From JAMLIN01 sp041676645 (GTDB taxonomy: Bacteria; Pseudomonadota; Gammaproteobacteria; Burkholderiales; Burkholderiaceae_E), in the NCBI GenBank assembly GCA_041676645.1, contig JBAYRO010000106.1, positions 1-10,097 on the forward strand: a stretch of 10,097 bases of DNA, written 5' to 3'. The translations under genes and the position numbers were made by a program. The notes under the pieces were generated by a model. The model was given only the letters and a program-made list of their open reading frames with translations. It ran no database searches and was not told the origin of the DNA. Below, one piece after another: positions 6,830 through 10,097 of this stretch (its first letter is position 1; each line of letters starts with the position of its first letter).

Positions 6830-7903
6830 ATGGCGCTCGCAACCACCTGCCCGCAATGCCAGACCAGCTTCAAGGTCGTCCCCGACCAGCTGAAGCTGCG
6901 GCGCGGACTGGTGCGCTGCGGTGTCTGCCAGCACGTCTTCTCGGGCATCGACAACCTGCGCTACGTCAACGAGCCGCGCAGCACGCCGCGTCCGAGCGCG
7001 GCACCGTCGAATCCCGATTCACCCGACCTCAAGACCGCGTTCTTCCTGCCCGAGACCGTGATCGGCGAGGGCCGGCCCGACCCCCGTCGCGAAGGGCCCG
7101 GCGCAAGCCCGGCGCGGCCCGAACCGCCACCACGGCGTGAGCCGACGCGCCTGGTCGGCGACGAAGCCCGCGACGCGCATCCGCCCGCGCACGAGGCCGG
7201 CCCCGGCCACGAGGCCGACCGTGGCCACGAGGTCGACCATGGCGACGAAGCCGGACGCGACCATGACGACGCGGTCGGGGCGCTCGCCAGGTCGGCGGGC
7301 AGCACGCGCGCAAGCCCGGCCGAGGATCGACGCCACGATGTCGCCATCGTGGCGGATTCCGACCAGCCCGAGGATTTCGTCGACAGCCTGAGCGGCGCGT
7401 TCGCACCGGTCAGGCAGCGAGCGCCTACTCGCGTATCGCAACGCCGGCTTGCGATCACGGTCGGCGCCCTGGCGGTTCTGCTGGTCCTGCAGCTCGCCCT
7501 CGGCGCACGCGACCTGCTGGCCGCCCGCGCGCCGATGATCCGCCCCCTGCTGTCGACCCTCGGGGCGCCGCTGGGCCTGCAGATCGAACTGCCGCGAATG
7601 CCCAGGAAGCTCACGATCGAGTCCTTCGAGCTCGCCGGCACCGGCTCGGCCGGCGTGTACCGTCTCAATGCGCTGCTGCGCAATCGCGCCTCGCACCCGG
7701 TGCAATGGCCGGCGATCGAACTGACACTCACCGACGCCTTCGGTGGCGTGGTCGCGAGCCGTGTCCTGCTGCCCGACGAATATCACGACGACGCATCGAT
7801 CGCCGACGGCTTCGCCGGCAACTCCGAGAAGTCGGTCGGGCTCGACATCGCGATCGACGAAGTCGTTCCGAGCGGTTATCGCGCGATCCTGTTCTATCCG
7901 TGA
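6830..7903 (+). CDS. Zinc-ribbon (MJ0042-type) and DUF3426 single-pass membrane protein
   Basis: This 357-residue protein has three parts. The N-terminal zinc ribbon has CPQC (7-10) and CGVC (30-33), a four-Cys metal site of the MJ0042 type. A long low-complexity linker (about 45-200), rich in Pro, Arg, Asp and His, contains a hexapeptide repeat at 121-144. One membrane helix (about 207-226) leads into a C-terminal DUF3426-like domain (about 230-357), rich in beta strands and ending in a short aromatic tail. The zinc ribbon is predicted cytoplasmic and the C-terminal domain periplasmic. The family often follows prmA in betaproteobacteria; its function is not established. The ATG at 6830 puts the zinc ribbon at the very N-terminus as expected, with only weak Shine-Dalgarno support. 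Its TGA overlaps a GTG (7900) in the frame of the next gene. Confidence 0.9.
   Translation: MALATTCPQCQTSFKVVPDQLKLRRGLVRCGVCQHVFSGIDNLRYVNEPRSTPRPSAAPSNPDSPDLKTAFFLPETVIGEGRPDPRREGPGASPARPEPPPRREPTRLVGDEARDAHPPAHEAGPGHEADRGHEVDHGDEAGRDHDDAVGALARSAGSTRASPAEDRRHDVAIVADSDQPEDFVDSLSGAFAPVRQRAPTRVSQRRLAITVGALAVLLVLQLALGARDLLAARAPMIRPLLSTLGAPLGLQIELPRMPRKLTIESFELAGTGSAGVYRLNALLRNRASHPVQWPAIELTLTDAFGGVVASRVLLPDEYHDDASIADGFAGNSEKSVGLDIAIDEVVPSGYRAILFYP
7190..7261 (+). repeat. 18-bp tandem repeat (four diverged units) encoding His/Asp/Glu-rich hexapeptides
   Basis: Four in-frame 18-base units start at 7190, 7208, 7226 and 7244. The first three begin CACGAGG and end in GGC, and the fourth is diverged. 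They encode HEAGPG, HEADRG, HEVDHG and DEAGRD (residues 121-144 of the zinc-ribbon protein), followed by HDDA. The region is likely disordered and could bind divalent metal. Unit number may vary between strains. Confidence 0.75.
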
Positions 7904-7914
7904 ACGAGCGCCCC

Positions 7915-7919
7915 AGGAG
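7915..7919 (+). promoter_or_regulatory. Shine-Dalgarno AGGAG supporting a TTG start at 7927
   Basis: AGGAG ends 7 bases before TTG at 7927-7929, in the frame of the PfkB-family kinase. The competing in-frame start, GTG at 7900, overlaps the preceding stop but has no Shine-Dalgarno sequence. No in-frame ATG exists before the conserved N-terminal strand VLVSGSVAYD. This site therefore decides the start in favour of TTG, while GTG-initiated translation remains possible through coupling. Confidence 0.6.
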
Positions 7920-7926
7920 ACCCAGC

Positions 7927-8904
7927 TTGCCCGATCCCGGTATTCCCGATTCCCCGCCCGCCGACACCCGGCGCGTCCTGGTCAGTGGCTCGGTGGCCTA
8001 CGACACGATCATGGTCTTCGATGGCCGGTTCGAGGACCACATCCTGCCCGATCGGACACACATCCTGAACGTCTCGTTCCTGACCACGCGCCTCAAGCGC
8101 GAATACGGTGGCTGCGCGGCGAACATCGCCTACAACCTGCGAGGGCTCGGTGGCGAACCCGTGATCCTCGCGGCGGTCGGCCATGACGGCCTCGAGTATG
8201 TCGAGCGCCTTGCCGCCAGCGGCGTGGACACCGGGCAGATTCGCCTCGACGAGGCGCACTACACCGCGCAGGCCTTCATCACCACCGATCTGGCCGACAA
8301 CCAGATCACCGCCTTTCATCCGGGCGCGATGTCGGTCGGCCACCTGGTGCGCGTCGACACCGCATTGCCCGCCTGCTGGGGCATTGTCGGCCCGAACGGC
8401 AAGCAGGCCATGATCGATCATGCCCGCGGCCTGGCCGATGCGGGCATACCCTTCGTCTTCGATCCGGGCCAGGGCATGCCGATGTTCGACGGCGCCGAGC
8501 TGCGCCGGATCATCGAGGTGGCGAGCGCGGTGGTGGTGAACGACTACGAAGCGGCGATGCTGGGCGAACGCACCGGGATGAGCGTCGAGGCGATCGCCAA
8601 CGAGGTCGAGGCGCTCATCGTCACCCGTGGCGGCGAGGGCTCGCTGCTCTACCACGAGGGCAAGCGCGAACACATCGAGGCGCCTCCGGTCAGCGCCGTG
8701 GTCGACCCCACCGGCTGCGGCGACGCCCATCGCGGCGGTCTGCTCCATGGCCTGGCCAGCGGCTGGGACTGGCGGCGATGCGCCCGCCTCGGCAGCCTCA
8801 TGGGTGCGATCAAGGTCGAATCCCAGGGGCCGCAGAACCACACGATCGACCGCGACATCGTCGCCCGGCGCTTCGAGCAGATGTGGGGCGAGCGGCCCTG
8901 GTAG
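7927..8904 (+). CDS. PfkB-family carbohydrate/nucleoside kinase, adenosine-kinase-like
   Basis: With the TTG start the protein has 325 residues, close to the family norm. The first 17 residues are Pro/Asp-rich and look non-conserved. The ribokinase fold begins at VLVSGSVAYDTI. The substrate-side signature GGCAANIAYN is at 61-70, and the catalytic PfkB signature DPTGCGDA is at 260-267, with the general base Asp266. The pattern GSVAYD...GRFEDHILPD...LNVSFL...GGCAANIAYN...FHPGAMS strongly resembles the bacterial adenosine-kinase-like branch typified by Mycobacterium AdoK, as I recall it. The likely reaction is ATP-dependent phosphorylation of a nucleoside or sugar, possibly adenosine to AMP; the substrate is an inference. 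Residue 268, after GDA, is His where Phe or Tyr is common. It closes the plus-strand run, and its stop is 6 bases from the stop of the convergent DUF167 gene, with no terminator between them. Confidence 0.9.
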   Translation: MPDPGIPDSPPADTRRVLVSGSVAYDTIMVFDGRFEDHILPDRTHILNVSFLTTRLKREYGGCAANIAYNLRGLGGEPVILAAVGHDGLEYVERLAASGVDTGQIRLDEAHYTAQAFITTDLADNQITAFHPGAMSVGHLVRVDTALPACWGIVGPNGKQAMIDHARGLADAGIPFVFDPGQGMPMFDGAELRRIIEVASAVVVNDYEAAMLGERTGMSVEAIANEVEALIVTRGGEGSLLYHEGKREHIEAPPVSAVVDPTGCGDAHRGGLLHGLASGWDWRRCARLGSLMGAIKVESQGPQNHTIDRDIVARRFEQMWGERPW

Positions 8905-8910
8905 AACGCT

Positions 8911-9210
8911 TCATGCCGCGCGCAGCAGTTGCTCGAACGCAGCGGGTGCAAGCTCGGCCTCGACCAGCAGCGTCTTGCGCCGGCCGCTCGCGCCGGCGCT
9001 GATGCGCAATGCCGAACGCGGCAGGCGCAACCGCTTCGCGAACCACTTGATTATGGCGTCGTTGGCCCGGCCGTCGATGGGTGGCGCCGCGACCGCGAGC
9101 TTCAGGCAGCCGTCGTGCTCGCCGAGCACCGCTGTGGCCGGCGCGCCGGGTTGCACATGCAGCTTCAGGCGCCACTGGCCGGTATTACCAGACAACCACT
9201 CCGGCATCAT
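8911..9210 (-). CDS. yggU: DUF167/YggU family protein
   Basis: This small soluble protein of 99 residues has the full DUF167 pattern: WRLKLHVQPGAPATAV (13-28), LKLAVAAPPIDGRANDAI (36-53), then a helix IIKWFAKRLRLPRSALRI (53-70) and SAGASGRRKTLLV (71-83). The family is widespread, usually sits next to yggT, and has no settled function. Two adjacent ATGs (9210 and 9207) could start it. The family pattern favours MPEW, so the second is plausible and the difference is one residue. A weak GAAGG lies about 9 bases upstream. It lies downstream of yggT on the same strand after an unusually structured 102-base spacer. Confidence 0.92.
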   Translation of the reverse strand: MMPEWLSGNTGQWRLKLHVQPGAPATAVLGEHDGCLKLAVAAPPIDGRANDAIIKWFAKRLRLPRSALRISAGASGRRKTLLVEAELAPAAFEQLLRAA

Positions 9211-9304
9211 ACGGATTCGCCTTCAACCGTATGACTTCGTTGAGTCGCCTTGCCGTGCAAGCGCACTGTCTGCGGCTCCCCGCCTTGTCATACGATCGAA
9301 TCCG
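9207..9304 (-). promoter_or_regulatory. Nested and competing inverted repeats in the yggT–yggU spacer, over the yggU start
   Basis: Reading on the minus strand, fold B has an outer 8-bp stem CGGATTCG (9304-9297) with CGAATCCG (9219-9212). Its inner 8-bp stem pairs CGTATGAC (9294-9287) with GTCATACG (9235-9228). The terminal loop contains a smaller CTTGC-CGT-GCAAG-type hairpin. Fold A pairs the same TCATACG (9234-9228) with CGTATGA (9213-9207), which contains the first yggU AUG and leaves GAAGG in a 14-base loop. The two folds share an arm and cannot coexist. The repeats are directly visible; a regulatory role is inferred. Confidence 0.5.
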
Positions 9305-9312
9305 AACCCGTA

Positions 9313-9879
9313 TCAGCCGCCGATCAGCCGCAGCATCCCCGGCACGAAGGTCGAGGCGAGGAAGCCGAGCAGCACCTGGACGACGATCAGGACCACGAGC
9401 GGGGAAAGGTCCACCCCGCCAACCAGCGGGACGATGCGACGCACCGGCGCGAGGAACGGGCGGCTGAGCGCATTGAGCGTCGGCGCGATGGGGGCGTCCG
9501 GATTGATCCAGCTGAGGATCGCCGACAGCAGCACGACGCCCATCAGCAGGTAGAGCGACCACTTGAGCAGGTAGTAGACCGCGAACACGACGGCCGCGCC
9601 AATCGCGGTCGGGCCGAGCCGGCCGACCATGGACAGGTAGATGAACGCCAGCAGCAGCGCCACGAGCGCGCCACCGGCAACGCTCGCCCAGTCGATGCCG
9701 CGAACACCTGGCAGGATCCGACGCAGGGGGCGCACCAGCCAGTCGGTGACGGCGATGATGAACTGTCCGATGGGGTCCCGTGCGAGGACTCCGACCCAGT
9801 TCATGTAGGCACGCAGGATGCAGGCCGTTGCGAGCAGGCTGGCAAGCGTCTCGACAAGAAACCACAAGGTCTGGGACAT
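9313..9879 (-). CDS. yggT: YggT-family integral membrane protein (two YggT repeats)
   Basis: The protein has 188 residues, the same length as E. coli YggT as I recall it. It shows the duplicated YggT architecture: a hydrophobic helix near 6-22, the first repeat signature RPLRRILPGVRGID (50-63), a helix near 64-84, a long helix region near 92-125, the second signature RPFLAPVRRIVPLVGGVDLSP (140-160, broken by a variable middle), and a final helix near 160-178. It is an inner-membrane protein of unclear function, linked in the literature to osmotic or potassium stress. I chose the ATG at 9879 because the family begins there. An upstream TTG at 9981 would add a charged, non-family leader and sit against a terminator. 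No good Shine-Dalgarno sequence precedes 9879. yggU follows on the same strand. Confidence 0.93.
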   Translation of the reverse strand: MSQTLWFLVETLASLLATACILRAYMNWVGVLARDPIGQFIIAVTDWLVRPLRRILPGVRGIDWASVAGGALVALLLAFIYLSMVGRLGPTAIGAAVVFAVYYLLKWSLYLLMGVVLLSAILSWINPDAPIAPTLNALSRPFLAPVRRIVPLVGGVDLSPLVVLIVVQVLLGFLASTFVPGMLRLIGG

Positions 9880-9979
9880 CGGCAGGAAGACTCGGCGGCG
9901 GGTTCGATCGTGGTCATGGCGCAGGCCGGGCGCCTGCGGTGCCGAAATTCTCGCATAATCCAGCGGCAGCAGTGCACGC
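9880..9979 (-). promoter_or_regulatory. yggT upstream region: candidate promoter and leader hairpin
   Basis: This is the 100-base gap between the terminator of the upstream gene and the yggT start. On the minus strand TGCGAGAAT (9955-9947) reads as an extended -10 (TGn plus GAGAAT), with no good -35. Downstream in the leader is a 7-bp hairpin, CGCAGGC (9920-9926) with GCCTGCG (9932-9938) and a 5-base loop. A terminator just upstream makes an independent promoter here necessary, but the exact element is a weak match. Confidence 0.35.
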
Positions 9980-10012
9980 AAAAAAGTCCCGGGACCGCGC
10001 GGGGCCCGGGAC
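9980..10012 (-). terminator. Rho-independent terminator of the upstream minus-strand gene
   Basis: GTCCCGGG (9986-9993) and CCCGGGAC (10005-10012) form a perfect 8-bp GC stem, with possible further C-G pairs inside. Read on the minus strand the stem is followed directly by six U residues (forward A run at 9980-9985). The polarity identifies it as the end of a minus-strand transcript coming from beyond the right edge, separating it from yggT. Confidence 0.85.
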
Positions 10013-10023
10013 CAAAGCGAGTC

Positions 10024-10048
10024 GGGTTGCCAATGCTGCCGGCAACCC
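10024..10048. repeat. Second hairpin in tandem with the terminator
   Basis: GGGTTGCC (10024-10031) and GGCAACCC (10041-10048) are perfectly complementary around a 9-base loop. The hairpin lies between the candidate stop codons of the edge gene and the terminator stem. It has no U-tract of its own, so it probably stabilises the mRNA 3' end or helps termination. Confidence 0.6.
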
Positions 10049-10058
10049 CGGGTTCAGC

Positions 10059-10097
10059 TTACGAACCCTGGGCGCTCACGCGCTCAGGGCTTGCTGC
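10059..10097 (-). CDS. C-terminal end of an unidentified gene cut by the right edge
   Basis: The downstream terminator implies a minus-strand gene ending here. One frame reads AASPERVSAQGS and stops with TAA at 10061-10059. A second reads QQALSA and stops with TGA at 10078-10076; the third stops almost at once. With only 12 or 6 codons visible I cannot choose firmly or name the product. The TAA frame is listed as the longer one. Confidence 0.3.
   Translation of the reverse strand, partial: AASPERVSAQGS

Noticed and set aside
8886..8898. GGGC-GAGCG-GCCC hairpin at the end of the kinase gene as a convergent terminator
   Set aside because: It has only a 4-bp stem, lies inside coding sequence and has no T-run on either strand.
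9954..9959. Plus-strand CATAAT resembling a -10 hexamer
   Set aside because: No -35 partner, and no plus-strand gene lies downstream before the window end.
9880..9981. Longer yggT start (TTG at 9981)
   Set aside because: It abuts the terminator U-tract, adds a charged leader foreign to YggT, and the ATG at 9879 gives the usual 188 residues.
1..10097. Defence, prophage, CRISPR or secretion system
   Set aside because: Every substantial gene except one belongs to a recognisable housekeeping or widespread family. No repeat-spacer array, integrase, transposase, toxin-antitoxin pair or composition island was seen.

Overview
The window is a compact, GC-rich stretch of housekeeping chromosome. The gene order aroQ–accB–accC–prmA–(zinc-ribbon DUF3426 protein), with a TlpA-like thioredoxin and a divergent mpl just upstream, is typical of betaproteobacteria (Burkholderiales-like). 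That placement rests on gene order and protein motifs read by eye, not on a database search. I see no transposase, integrase, phage gene, CRISPR array, tRNA or rRNA.

Left block, minus strand (1-1928): mpl, a murein-peptide recycling ligase, is followed with a 4-base ATGA overlap by a YqiA/YcfP-type alpha/beta-hydrolase that runs off the left edge. A short divergent promoter region (about 1929-2013) separates this block from the plus-strand genes. It carries a perfect inverted repeat that puts a TAGAAT -10-like hexamer on each strand.

Central block, plus strand (2014-8904): an unidentified conserved-looking protein is coupled by ATGA to a membrane-anchored TlpA/ResA-like thioredoxin. An AT-rich regulatory gap with a 9-bp inverted repeat then precedes aroQ (type II 3-dehydroquinase). 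Next come accB and accC (acetyl-CoA carboxylase BCCP and biotin carboxylase), prmA (L11 methyltransferase, ATGA overlap with accC), a 119-base spacer with a strong GC hairpin and a possible 35-codon ORF, a membrane-anchored zinc-ribbon DUF3426 protein with a His/Asp/Glu-rich hexapeptide repeat, and a PfkB-family kinase resembling bacterial adenosine kinases.

Right block, minus strand (8911-10097): yggT, a four-helix membrane protein, precedes a DUF167/YggU protein that converges on the kinase gene with 6 bases between stop codons. The 102-base spacer between yggT and yggU contains nested inverted repeats that allow two mutually exclusive RNA folds around the yggU start codon. Upstream of yggT is a clear rho-independent terminator ending an unidentified minus-strand gene cut by the right edge.

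No new multi-gene system is evident. The best leads are regulatory: the yggU leader, the aroQ operator-like repeat and the prmA-downstream hairpin. Two protein-level curiosities are the His-rich tandem repeat and the unassigned protein upstream of the thioredoxin gene. No gene-free stretch exceeds 300 bases.
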